Shown here one piece after another: positions 40,478-54,200 of a stretch of 64,000 nt of DNA. Position 1 is the stretch's first letter. Each line of letters opens with the position of its first letter. Under the pieces are notes generated by a model that worked only from the letters and a program-made list of their open reading frames with translations, made no database searches and was not told where the DNA came from. The DNA is from Merluccius polli (Eukaryota > Chordata > Actinopteri > Gadiformes > Merlucciidae), in assembly GCA_030340625.1 (NCBI GenBank), contig JAOPHQ010000643.1:1-64000 (forward strand). Direction: 5' to 3'. The position numbers and the translations under genes were made by a program.

Positions 40478-43400
40478 AAACCTTTAAAGTGAAGTGCTAC
40501 ATCCTCCGCACAAGAGCCTGTGCTGCCAGAGCCCCGACACTGACAGCTTCTAATGGTGACGATGACTCACTATGCAGTGGTATGCACTATGCAGTTAGCT
40601 GCTGTGGCAGCAGTACTGTGGCCAGATTCTAGCAATAATGCACATGGATGTGGAGGACAGGCATATTTAATATGCTAAATATCGGGCTTCAAACTAAGGC
40701 GCTGGTTTCTCCAGTCAAGCACATGGATATTCCACTGAGAGTGGAGCGACATCATCATTTAGGAGCGTCTTACCTGGCATGCCTTGGCTGTTATGTCAGA
40801 CGGGGTATCTGGAGAAAAGGCAGGTCTGAGGGCAGCTCCGACCTATATGATCATGCAATTAGTGGTTAGCCTTGTTACTGCAACTGTAGTTATTTTTTAA
40901 ACTCACCATGAGAGTAGTTGCTTTGCAAACAGTCCAAATCTTTAACATATGCTGGATGTTTTCATAGCGCTTGTGAGTGACTCACGTTGGCCTGGTATTG
41001 CTCCAGTATAACGTGCCCAGGGAATTCGGGCTCCGGCGCCGCAGCAAACTTCTTGATGATGTCCTCCAGGGCCTGCAGGCCAGCCATCCTCAGCTGGTTG
41101 CTGTGGTCTGTGGCCGCCATGAAGGCCATGCGGATCAGGTCTGACAGGTGGAGCACCAGCAGGTCTCCTGGACACACAGTGACGGGGAAACAAGCGGGCA
41201 CATGTGAGAACACACAGGGGGAAAAAGAGAGTTTAGCATAATCAAACTTGTGGTGGATCAAAAGCCTTTGACCTTGAAACCAGACCTTGATGGGGTGAGG
41301 GGGAGGGCTTGGGGGGGTAATTCAGAACATTTCAACCCACATTCAGGACCAAAGAGCGGCTCGTTCACAGGGAGTATTTATTTTTAGCTGTTGCGTTGGA
41401 GTGTATGAATCTTATGTAAACGGCGGCTTCTCTCTCTGACAGCATGTGAAGGCTTACTCATCATCACTAGCCTGGCTCCACCATTATATTCTCAAACACA
41501 GAAGAGCCAAGACGGCTTCTTCCACCACTAATGACAGAAGAACCCCAAAAAACCCAACAAGATGAGCTAGCCTGTGTGCATACTGCCTCTACAGTATTGG
41601 CCTGAAACCTTCCCCAGGCCCGGGAGGTAGAAGAACTAAAAGTTTCAACGTTGACTAGGGTTGGGCGATTTTCTGATAGAGCGCTATATCACGGTTGTAT
41701 AAAATTATAACTGTCCATATCAATACCATATCAATACCATCTCAAAATACAGTATGTCTCTCGTTATAAGCGCTTGTTTCATTTTCTTACACTTATTCAA
41801 ATTTCTGCCACTGAATTGAATTCAATGTATGCTAAAGGTCATTCATTAATTCTGCCTTTATTCTCCGACCCACACAACATGCATCCAGCATGTTCTGTGT
41901 CGGAAAATAAAGCAAGTTTTCCAACCTTATTCTTATTCTACTCTGAATGTCTACAATCTGATTTTAGTCGTTCACAAGCAGAGGCTGTTGCATTATTTTT
42001 AACTAGCTCACTCACAGAGATAACGCTAGCTGCCATCATAGGCAGCATATCATAGGCTCGTGCCTTGTGCTGAAGCACATCTCACTGAGTGGCTGACAGC
42101 AAATTATCTAGCCTCAAATGACAGCAGCGGATAGTAAGCACGAAGAGACACAGAACATGCTGGATGCATGTTGTGTGGGTCGGAGAATAAAGGCAGAATT
42201 AATGAATGACCTTTAGCATACATTGAATTCAATTTGTTGACTTTAAATCCTCACTTGAATGCCAGATTGAATTCTCAACTTTTTCTTTTCCCCCAAATTA
42301 GCCCTACATTTATGGTTCTATGGTCATATGTGCACAAAGCTTAGGATATATAAATATTGTTGACAGCGAGGTATACATTTCTTTGTTACTCCACAATCTT
42401 AAAAAGCAGTTATGATGAGCGCGAATGAGTAAGGTAAAATATATGTCTCAAACTATATCGGCATACATGCAGAATATGGAGAAAAAACATGAAATACGAT
42501 GCCATTGCTGTTCTCAAGCTGGTTGGCAACATCGCTTCAGTTCTAGGTGAAATTGCTTTTCGAAATCACTCAGTTTGATGCAACTGATAGCCAGATATAA
42601 TGCTGATTTAATTCCTTTTGGCTTATAGGCCTAGCATAGCCTACTAACACAAAGTTATGAATAGCAAGTTTATGAAGGTCATAATTAATCGCTAGTCTAT
42701 TACTCAAACATGCTTTGTACTGGATTTGTTAATAGTTTATTATGTATGAAACAAGAATGAGAAAAAAGGTGATTTGAAGACAATTGCTTCCTGCCTGTGG
42801 CAGAAGAGAGAGTATGGCACATTGGAAAACAGACCTTATAAAATGCACTCTTGCTTAATTATACAAGTAAATGAGTAAACCAATTACATGGGGAGCCCTT
42901 CTGCTACAAATTGCACTATTTTTTATTCCTCCCATTGGGTTAGGGAAACGAAAAGATAAGAAAAACACACATCCCTTTATTGAATTAGAGGAATTAGAAG
43001 ACACAAATGCACTGTCACCGAGGGAAGAGAAGCAGCAGGTGACACATAAAATCACTAGGATACTGTAGCCAGACTGTCTGGGGGCAGGGGGGTGGTGTAA
43101 GATTGTGTCGAGCGGTACCTTTGGGGTTCTGCACTCTGAATGCACGGGCGGCCGCCAGGTCGAAGTGGGCCTTGTTGGCGTTCTCACAGAGCAGGATGAT
43201 GCGGCACAGGCAGTCTGCGGCGAACACGCGGGTCACCCAGCGTGGCGCCACCACGGACGGCTTGGACTTGTCATCCTCGCCCAGGCCGGTGAACATGATA
43301 TCGTCATCCATCTCGGCGTCCTTCTTCTCTGAGTCCTCGTCATCCCGGCCCGTGTTGAACGTCACAGCGCTGCCCACCTCTGTGGTTCACAAAGTGATAG

Positions 43401-46079
43401 TCGAGTTAACTTTTCTTTTCTTTTTTCACTACCTCGTTCATCTGCTCAATTAGACAGAGAACCATACAAGTGTACAATTTGGGCCTACATTTAAATGTGT
43501 GAAATCACTCCTCTTTCCTTTTCAATTTCAATTAGATTTCAATTCAATTTGAATGTGGCTTCTTCTTCTAAATGGTACCCTCTGCGCTATGCCATTACAA
43601 ATGGAATTTGTGTTCATTACAAATTGCATTATGTTCAGGTCAACGAGTATATGGCATCACATCTTTTCCAGACTGTCATCAGCCAAGAGTCATCTTGGCT
43701 GCCGGGACATTGACCGTTTTGTGAGCACATGCACACAAAGTGTATGTGCTACATGACACAACTCACAATGTGTACCATAACAAGTGTGGCCATATTTACA
43801 TTTGGGCTCATGACATTGTGCATAAAAGGCCCACTTTCCACTGCTCCGTGGACATTTTAAACCCACTCTAAGTGAACGGAGAGTCTCAACAAACAAAAAC
43901 ACTCTCCTCCAATTTATCTCAGTGTTAAGAGACTTACAGCATTAAAAACTAGAACTTCACCTGTAGTGGCGGCTAACACGTCCTTACAGAGCTTCAACCA
44001 ATGGGAGAGCTTCTCCACCGCCAGGGAGGACAGCATGTGGCCCAGGGTGTCATGGATGTCAGCGCACAGCTTCCGGTCCGTCTCCCTATCCAGCATGCCG
44101 AACAGAACCCCCTCCAGGCCTGTCTCGCTGATGTTAAGATCTGGACCAAGAGGGACATGCGCATAATCAGCACACACACAAACACACTGTCACACTGTCA
44201 GACTGTCATTCTCGCTTCACGAGTTTAGGTAGGAGGAACGACAAGGAAGCAAATGTCAGTCTCCGCTATTTTTAAGGGTCAAACATCCAGATGGTGTAGG
44301 AGGCAGAGGAAATGAGCAGAAAGTGTGAGTGTGAATGCCAATAATAGTTAGTGGCAATGCAATCTCTCCATTATGTCATCATTCTTACACGTTTTAACTG
44401 CGAGTTGGCCAAAATAGCATTAGATTTGCACAGCAATTCCATTTAAACCACTCGCAATTCCACATTTTATCATTTTTATGTCAGATAAAGTCAGCTCAAA
44501 AAAGGGTGAGTTAAAGGTGCTGTAGTAAGATTGAAGAGCTATTATTTTAGTGTAATTTGCTAGAAATGGCATAGTCATCCATCAGCTATTAGTGAGTGAA
44601 ATGCGCTGTGAGAATATCTGTGTCAAGTTGACCGCACCTGCCTCTTTATGAGCCAATTTAGATTTTAGACCGCTCCCGGCACATTTCTGACCAATCAAGG
44701 CATCTCTTCCCTAATTGGTTCGGGGAATCCACCTTGCATATCAATCCTAAGTGCGTGTAGGGATGTAGGGATGCGAGGGAGGAGATTCTTTTTTATTTTC
44801 AAAATCTCCACACTTGAATCTTACCTACAGCAGCTTTAAGGTGTTTCACCATGGGTGGGTAAGGTAGGATAGGGGGCGTGTACTCACGGATGCTGGTCGT
44901 GGGGTCTCCGGCCCTCTTGGCCAGGCTCATGGCATAGGCACAGACCTCCGGTGCCTCCCGCTGGGCCAGCTGCCTCAGACATGCCACCGCAGCCCGTCGC
45001 AGCAGCAGGTGAGAGCTGCACAAGTGGACCTGCGGGGATCCAATTGTTATGCGGTCACAGGTGTGTGTTTATATTTTGTGAGTATTTTACAACAGCTTCG
45101 AGCCAATCAGAATCACGACCCGAAACTAACCATTTTATAAGGATGACTGAATCACCTATGATAAGGGGTATGGTGAGTATAGACTAGTGCTTAAGAGTGG
45201 TGTGGTCATTCTTACACAGAGACAGGGCACCAGGCTGGACAGGTTGACGTGGCGAGGGGCAAACATGTGCAGCTGCTGAAGGCAGGAGATGGCGGCCGCC
45301 TGCACCAGTGAGTCCGAGTGGTCCTGCATGATGGCGCAGCCGACCAGACACGACGAGCGGATGGTGGAGATTGTGGCGCCATTTCCTGGCAAGCAAAAAG
45401 ACATGAGGGTTGAGATTGAAAATAACAAAAATGGGGGAAAAAAATCAAGGAGATGCATGTCCCCGTTTGTGTGTGGATTCATATTGCTCGACAAAAAAAA
45501 GGGAAAAAAGGAGCTCACACTGCCACCTGCTGGACAATCTATCAAACACCTTAACATGAGCTCCCATTATATTAAAGGTCCCCTAATGTATCACCAGGTG
45601 GTAATGATGATGATAATGATGTTGATTAGCCATTACAAACCATTTCAAAATCTACCCTCTAGTGACCTCACACATGGGAGTGTCCACCCAGATGTAGGAA
45701 TGGATAGATCAACCTACCAGTTGGTTCAGCCCACTAAGTAGGCTGGTAGGTTGATCTATCATCACACCTGGTGGTAAAATATGGGCTCTCTATCCACAAG
45801 CAATGTGGTTTGGGTTACCCTGTAGCTCTGGGCCCACGGTGGTGATGAGGGCTCCCAGGCAGCGACCCAGACACTGGTGCACCTCAGTGTGGGAGGGCGG
45901 CACGGTCAGCAGCAGGGTGAGCACCAGGGACAGGGTGGGCTCCACGTAGCCCCGGTACATCGGACCGCTGGAGTCCACGATCAGGGCCAGCGAGTGTAGG
46001 GCCCACGTCTGGAATTAAAAACAGCAACAACAACTTTTAATGAAGTGAACGGATGGCTAGAAAATAATAATAATAATAA

Positions 46080-46132
<53 letters not shown>

Positions 46133-49100
46133 GTTAACCTTGTCAAGCAGTCAAGCAGGTAGTTAAAAACTAGAGGAATCATGAAATGGAGGGAGGGGAG
46201 AGAAGGGAAGAAGGTTAACTGATTAACGTGAGCTTGAAAAGGTGGGCTTTGACGGCCTTTTTGAATGAGGGCATGGCGTTAGCCTGACAGATGTGGTTTG
46301 AGAAGGGCGTTCCAAAAGAGAGAGTAGGCCAACTGAAAAGGCCCTGCCGCCCCAGGTCCGGAGCTTGGTCCTGGTGGTTTTTCGTGTGGTTGCGTCCTGA
46401 GACATCTGGTAGGGGAGGCGTGGAGGAGAAGGTCGTAGAGGTCGGAGAGGTAGGGAGCGGCCAGGTTATATATGGCTTTGAAGGTGTTGAGTAGTATTTT
46501 AAAATAAAGATTTATTGCAGTTGAGTTTGATTAAGTTTTGTTGCATCCACAATTTTGTGTCTGCAAGGCAGGTGGTGAAGGTGGAGTGGGCGGCTGAGGT
46601 GATGGTTTTGGAGGAGAGATAAAGTTGATTGTCATCAGTGTAGCAGTGGAAACATTTCCACATCTTTCTTGGGATAACTTGACCCACCTGGACTTCGTGG
46701 GAGGACCCGTCCTGGGCCAGGGCGAGGAGGATGCTGACGCTGGTCTTCAGGTGCTGGCCTGAGCCGATGCCCCCCACATAGCGATGCAGGCAGCCCAGCG
46801 CCAGCGAGTGGCCTGTCCTCGACACCACGTCCCGGGCAGACTTCAGCCTGGAGATGGATGGCGTACAGGAGGGGGCACATGGGAGTCACACGATGCTAAT
46901 TAATGTTGCATTATAGTGATTACCATGGTCAACTAAAGCATGTATTGCAAATTGGATTATACTTATACTATGGATTTGTTTAAAGGAAAAAAGCGACTAA
47001 TGTAATGCTAGTTGAGAGAAGAGACTTATGTCATGGATCAGTAACCGTGGTTGTGCAAATCTGTATTTTGCATGTTGCGGGACATCACATTGTTATCCAT
47101 TGATCATATTGACAAATATATATTCAATTGGGGATGGTATTTAATTGAACGTTAAAATCAACCCTTTCAGTAAATAAAACATTTAAATTTTAAAAAAAAT
47201 GTTTGCATAACAAACCTCACTGACAGTTGAGTCACCTTTGCAACAGATTATTTCTCATTATAATTCATTACTATATGATAAATAGCGGCGTACTTGTCGA
47301 AGCTGTACTGGGCCATCCTGGCGATGAAGGTGGCCTCCCCGACCACCTGGGCCATCCTGCCCAGGGCCTCCCCGGCTGCACAGCGCAGGATGGGGTTGGG
47401 GTTGTCCAGGGCGCCCATCACGAGGGCCAGGGCAGACTTACGCACCTCCTCGGGACCCAGTGTACTCTTGTTCTCCGCTAGGCCCTGTTTTAAGGATGGA
47501 GGAAGGAAGGAGAAAATAATATGGAGGAATATGGAAAAGAAAGAAAAGACAAAGGAAAGGGAAAGGGAAGAAAACACAAAAGTAGAAGAAAAGTTCAGAG
47601 AGAAGAGAAGGAACAAAGGAAAGGTTACAGCTCACAGTGTGTCGTCTGAATAATGAGGGTGTGTTGGGGTTTCTTCCACCATAGAGCGAAGTGAGGGCGA
47701 GCATTCAGACTTGACTCACCTTGAGGGCACTGAGCACTGCGGTGAAGATGTTAAGCTGCACTGCCTGTTGACGAACACCCTTGGCCTGCTTTATGCACTC
47801 TGCAAAGTGCTCCAACATCTGAAGCCTGCGTTCCACAAAAAGGACAGTTGAGCCAAATGTATAAAAAGGATCCCTGAACACATACTGTATATTGGATAAG
47901 ACATTAGGTTAAGGTTCATCAAAAATCAGCAGGCTACAGAAAATGACATGGCAGCATTAATTTTACCCTCCTTGAAAATCTATCAGGATCAAGGAATATG
48001 CAACTTTGAAACACCAAATTGCAATCATAAATCCACATATTATGGGAAATGTCATACATTTGCATTTTAAATCACAGAGATCAGGAGGCAAAAGTCAAAA
48101 TGAGAAGCTTTTACACAAAATTATAAATACATTTTTAAAAAGCTGGATTGTCAAAGCAATGATTCCAAGAGAGGTTAACTATTAAAGGGATAGTTCGGGT
48201 TTTAAGACACGAAGTTGTATGGGTTCCCTGTCAGCAACGTTGTGCATCAGCACTGACTTACCCCCCGACAGCGTCCTGAGAGGGGGGATCCAGCCGGTTT
48301 TTGATGCTGAAGAAAGTAGTCCGGCAAGTTGCTGGGGTCACGAAAGTAAAGTGTTTTTCTTCTCAAAACCATATGCGTTCAAAAGAGTGACATATTTGCA
48401 CCACAAAAACGTTGTCCAGGAAAAATTAAAACCTCGTTATCACTTGGCACTATTTTTCTCGATTCCTACCACTGCGCGCTACTGACAGCTGAAGGCTGCG
48501 CAGGCGTTTCACTGTCTTTCGCGTGCTGGAAAGTTAAGGAACACAGACACACGGTCTGTGTGTGTGGCCGACATGGCTGCTCTATTCGGACACACTACTA
48601 TGAAGCCCCGGTGATGGTCTGGATGTGTTGGATGAATATAAAACAGCGGTAATAGCCTGAGTGCGTGTCCGACAGGGCTGCTCTATTCGGACACATTACT
48701 ATGAAGCCCCGGTGGTTATATGGAAGTGTGGAAGATAATAAAACAGCGGTAACAGTCTGTGTGTGTGGCCGACATGGCTGCTCTCCTCGGACACATTACT
48801 ATGAAGCCCCGGTGATGATATGGAAGTGTGGAAGATAATAAAACAGCGGTAATAGCCTGAGTGTGTGGCCGACAGGGCTGCTCTCCTCGGACACATTACT
48901 ATGAAGACCCGGTGATGATATGGAAGTGTGGAAGATAATAAACCAGCGGTAATAACCCCACCTGCGCAGCCTTCAGCTGTCAGTAGCGCGCAGTGGTAGG
49001 AATCGAGAAAAATAGTGCCAAGTGATAACAAGGTTTTAATTTTTCCTGGACAACGTTTTTGTGGTGCAAATATGTCACTCTTTTGAACGCATATGGTTTT

Positions 49101-51227
49101 GAGAAGAAAAACACTTTACTTTCGTGACCCCAGCAACTTGCCGGACTACTTTCTTCAGCATCAAAAACCGGCTGGATCCCCCCTCTCAGGACGCTGTCGG
49201 GGGGTAAGTCAGTGCTGATGCACAACGTTGCTGACAGGGAACCCATACAACTTCGTGTCTTAAAGCCCGAACTATCCCTTTAACAAAACACATTTTGAGT
49301 GCAGAGTTGAGGGTGATCTAATCTGGGATCCAGCAGTCCTACTGACCTACAGACTTGTTTTTTACAGATCCCGCCTCCAGCAACATGATTGGTTGAAACA
49401 AATATGAAGCGAAAGAACACCCAGATTTGAGCTTGTCTACCATCAGACTTTAGAGAGTAATCTATAAATCTGATAGCCTAGAAATCTAGACGCCCCTAGC
49501 AGCAGCAAATTTAATTTGCAGCCAGGGGGTCTAGCCCTTCCTCGTCGTTTTTCAGTGCTGGAAACAGAAAATCTGTCAGGCCAATCACAGCGTGAGGGGC
49601 GGAATCGGAAGCCGGGCTACCATGACGACAGAGTTGCGACAGTCCCGTGTTAAGGTAAACAATGGCTGCTGCTGCTGGCGAACAGCTGTCTCTCGACTTG
49701 GCTTTGGCCGCGACTCTTCAAGACAAGTTAACATTTTATTTCACTATTCTTCCACAATCCACCATACGGAACACTTCCCCATGGACTAATTTCCGTCGCT
49801 CTGACTACGTCACCTTCTTCGTTGCTCTGATTGGTTGTAGTGCTATCCCGCCCACACTGCCAATGCAGCAATGCCAGACCCTACATCTTTCTGATGTGGG
49901 TCTGGCCTGCCAGGCTATAAATCTTAATATCTAAAGTCTGATTTGTGAGACTAAAGGCCTTTACACACCAGGGATGAAAGGAAAAAACGCGGAATATTCG
50001 TTAACGAATATTCACGTTCAAACTATTCACACCAAGACCGACACAAACAATCGCTCCATGCATTCCACCGAAAATGTAAAGTTCGCTGGTGGAGGACTAG
50101 CGGTGGAGCAATTGTTGTTGAGTGATATGAGAGAGCGCAAGAAGAAGAAACTGTGCAGAAGAAGAAAACATGTGTGGCATGTACATCGAAACTACCATCT
50201 TGTTTACAACACCAGGTTGTGTGTATACACAACATAAATAAATAACTGATAAAGCCATCACTTATCCTATATGGTCAGGTTTTATAGTATACTTTTTACA
50301 ACAACGTCATGTAATTTCTGAAGGCCTTGAGCTGCTATACTTCCCCAGATGTTATCTTTATAGTCATTGTCTTTATATTCTTTGCACGTTTGTCAAAGAG
50401 CGGATGCTATGCTATGAGACCAAATGGATCAATCGATCAATATCCATATTGTTCTGTGACAGTATGCTATATTATCCACAGCTATATACGGTTGCTATGA
50501 CATCGTTCCAGAAAATCTATTGATTGCATGAGCAAAAGTCATTATTTATTTGTCGGCTTGATTTTTTCGGCATCTGAAATTCACAGAAATCGAACCAGCT
50601 GCAGAAAAAAATAAATGGTGTGGATAGACTCAGAGATAGATGGGTTAGAATTTTTAAATTGACGTGCGATTTATTCGCACAAATTATTTGCGCTGTCTGC
50701 AAAGGCCTTCAGGGTGATCCAAAAGAAAACTGCATGCGGCATTACAGCAATGCTCAATAAGTACTGAAAGCCATTCTGCCGTCTTGCCAACCTGTGCTTG
50801 AAGGAGACGTGTGGGAACACCACGCCAAACAGGGCCACCGAGGCGTCGATGACGGACACGCCCAGGGGGAGTGGCCCAGGGACGGCCTCGCCCACCGGGA
50901 CACGCAGGTAGATGGAGGAGGGGTCGTGTTCCAGGGCACCGCTGCCCGATGCACTGTTGGGCTGCAGCTGCACACATCAAGACAGTGTTACTATAGTTAC
51001 AGTCATCATGACAGTTGTGTTACTATGGTTATAGTCGTCATGACAGTTGTGTTGCTATGGTTGTAGTCGTCAGGACAGTTGTATTACTATAGTTATAGTC
51101 ATCATGACAGTGTTACTATAGGGGACTCTGAAAAAATAGGACATCTCGCCCGGGGGCGGGGTTACGTCCACGCGTCACATCTCTCATGTGGGTTCTCGTT
51201 TATGGAGGACTAAACATGACTTAAGTA

Positions 51228-51258
<31 letters not shown>

Positions 51259-54200
51259 ATGAATAAATGTATACATAAATGTATAAATAAATGCATAAAT
51301 AAATAAATAAGTAAATAAATGCATAAATAAATGCTGAAATAAATGAATAAATAAATAAATGCCTGAATAAATGTATAAATAAATACAGGAATAAATAAAT
51401 AAATGCCTAAATAAATGCATAAATACATGTATAAATAAATAAATAAAATAATGAATAAAAGAATAAATAAATAAATACATGCTTTATATTTATTTCTACA
51501 TTTATTTATTTCTGTATTTCTGTGTCCATATGTAAATGAGGTAGGAGGTCCTAACTCAGTCAACAGCATGATTGGTCAAATCGGAGAGCCAGACAAAAGC
51601 AAACGATTCCCGATCCCAAGGCTTCCTCCATGTAATGTTGCAAACCAGCTCCAGTTAGCGTAATGGCCTCGACCGGGAGGCCGCTGGCAGACCTGCTGCG
51701 GGATGTGGCTGACCAGCTTGAAAGCTACATAAGTAACAAATGTCAACAACTGCAGCTAACGGTTAGCTGAGCGGGCGAGCTGCTAGCCAACATTACTGTA
51801 CACGAATCAGCTCCGTCAGTAAGGCAGAACTAGTAGACCCGAATCGAGCGCACTCCTGTAACCAATCATGCTGTTGACTGAGGTTAGGACCTCCTACCTC
51901 ATTTACATATGGACACAGAAATACAGAAATAAATAAATGTAGAAATGTATAAATAATTAAATGTAGAAATGTAGAAATAAATATAAAGCATTTATTCTTT
52001 TATTCATTCTTTTATTTATTTATACATTTATTTATGCATTTACTTATTTATGCATTTATTTATTTATTCCTGTATTTATTTATACATTTATTCATGCATT
52101 TATTTATTTATTTCAGCATTTATTTATTTATTTCAGCATTTATTCACGTATTCATTTATTTATTTCAGCATTATTTACGTATTTATTTATTTATTTCAGC
52201 ATTTATTTATCCTCCATTTAGTCCTCCATACTCGTTGGCGACAGTGCAGCGCGCACAGGCAGGCACAGAGCCAGCGACATCATCTCTGGTCTACATCTTC
52301 ATGCACGATGGAGGGTAGTGAGTTGTACAGTTTACTTTTATTTTGTTTTAATGGATTTGCTGGCAATCTGGGATTGTTCTTTTATTGATTAATAAAATGT
52401 TTTCAACCATTAATTAAATGGTTTGCTCTTCATGTGCAACAACAGTATTATTTTTACACCTGAACACAATGAATGTAAACTACCTAATTTTCAAACCTTA
52501 ACACTTCAGTAACAGTCACTACCAGAGCCGTATAAAGAAATCTATATTTTTATAGATCCAAGACATAGGTTCGCTAGCCTGCCTGTGCGCGCTTTGGTGC
52601 GCGGCCACCCTCGCCAACGAGAACCTGCATGAGAGATGTGACGTGTAGACGTCCCGTTACTATAGTTATAGTCATCATGACAGTTGTGTTATTATAGTTA
52701 GTTGTCATGACAGTTGTGTTACTAGAGTTATAGTCGTCATGACAGTTGTGGTATTATAGTTATAGAAGTCATGACAGTTGTGTTACTATATTTACAGTCG
52801 TCATGACAGTTTTACAGTGTTAATATAGTCATAGTCACAGTATTAAAGTATAGTGAAACAAAAACAGGTGTATGCTATATGAACAAAATATAGCATGTAT
52901 CAATGAGAACAAGGTAGCGTATATTTACGCTACCTTGTCCCCGACTAAGAATTTACATAGTCGAATCTGATTCGTCAAGTCTTGCCTATAGTCGACTGAT
53001 CATCGAATCATGTTTTTTTCTTTCTTTTTTTTTGCTCATTGATCCATATTCTTATTTGCGACATTGACTTCCATTTTTTCCACACCAGACTAAAGAGCTT
53101 AAACACTCAAGTAAACAATTTAGATTACAATTTCGAGGGCGTTCGGCGGTGGTGTGTTTTGGACTTCAAGTCATGTTTTGGACTTCAAGTACAAAACACT
53201 CCAAAACACACCGCCGCCGAACGGCGCGCGTCAAAACAGCCGCCCCTATCATTTTGTATGTACAAAATGATAGGGTATTCTATGTACACCCACACACCGG
53301 CGGTGGCAGGTGCGCGCCGGCACTTCACACACTCTCCCGGGGGGGCGCGGGTTCAAAAAAGAGGACAAATACGCGTCCGGCTTTAGGCCGGACTGTCCGG
53401 TTTTTCAAAGCCCTGTCCGGTGTCCGGATGCGTGTTTGTCCTCCTTTTTGAGAGCGCAATAGTAACACACCGTGTACCCCCCCCCCCCCCCCCCCCGGTC
53501 GTAGGTCCGCGGTGTGTTACTATTGCGCGCGCCCCCCGCGTCGGCCGTAGGTCTGCGGTGTGTTGCTATTGCGCGCACCCCCCCCCCCCCCCCCCCCCCC
53601 CCCCCGTCGCCCGTCGCCCCCCCCCTCCGTCGGCCGTAGGTCCGAGGAGCGTTACGATCGCGCGCGTGCACCTCCCCCCCCCCCCCCTCCCCATCAACAA
53701 TCGCGTGCGGGGGGGGGGGACCCCCTGGACTATGAGATTGGCAGTCGAATCAGGCTCCTTAGATCGAATTGTCGAATAGTCGACTATTCGGGGTCACCCC
53801 TACGTATGGTACAATCAATATGATATATAACAAAGTAAGGTACATTAATAAAGTTAAGATATTTCCCTGTCTCTTGCGATTACAAAAACCTAAACACAAT
53901 ATGTATTTCATGCAGAGGAAGAACATTATGGCAAAGTAAATTCAGCTTCATTGTAATAACGATAGGACCTTGAGAGTTACCTGATCCTCTATAGACTTGT
54001 GGTCGGTTTCCTGCAGCCATGAGCCCATGAGCACACTGTCGTCATAGTGACACAGGGAGCGCAGCAGGGAGGTGGTGGTGTTGGCGGAATTGTCCGTCAG
54101 CGTGAACTCCGCCACCAGCTCCCTCAGAAGAGCATTATAGCTGCCTGTCAAAATGGATAAGACTAACTAAAATGTAATGAAAATAACAAAACCGCAAGGG

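Noticed and set aside
40105..40632. 175-codon plus-strand frame with Glu-Arg repeats
   Set aside because: It is the GA microsatellite in heatr5b intron 25.
48219..49246. Two near-identical 88-residue frames in opposite directions
   Set aside because: They are mirror images produced by the inverted arms of the foldback element, with no similarity to any protein I know.
49974..50237. 88-codon frame as a functional transposase gene
   Set aside because: Only a basic segment faintly recalls Harbinger transposases; there is no DDE catalytic domain and the frame is too short.
51184..52388. Hydrophobic frames rich in Phe-Ile-Tyr-Leu, resembling membrane proteins
   Set aside because: They are translations of AAAT/TTTA tracts inside the palindromic element.
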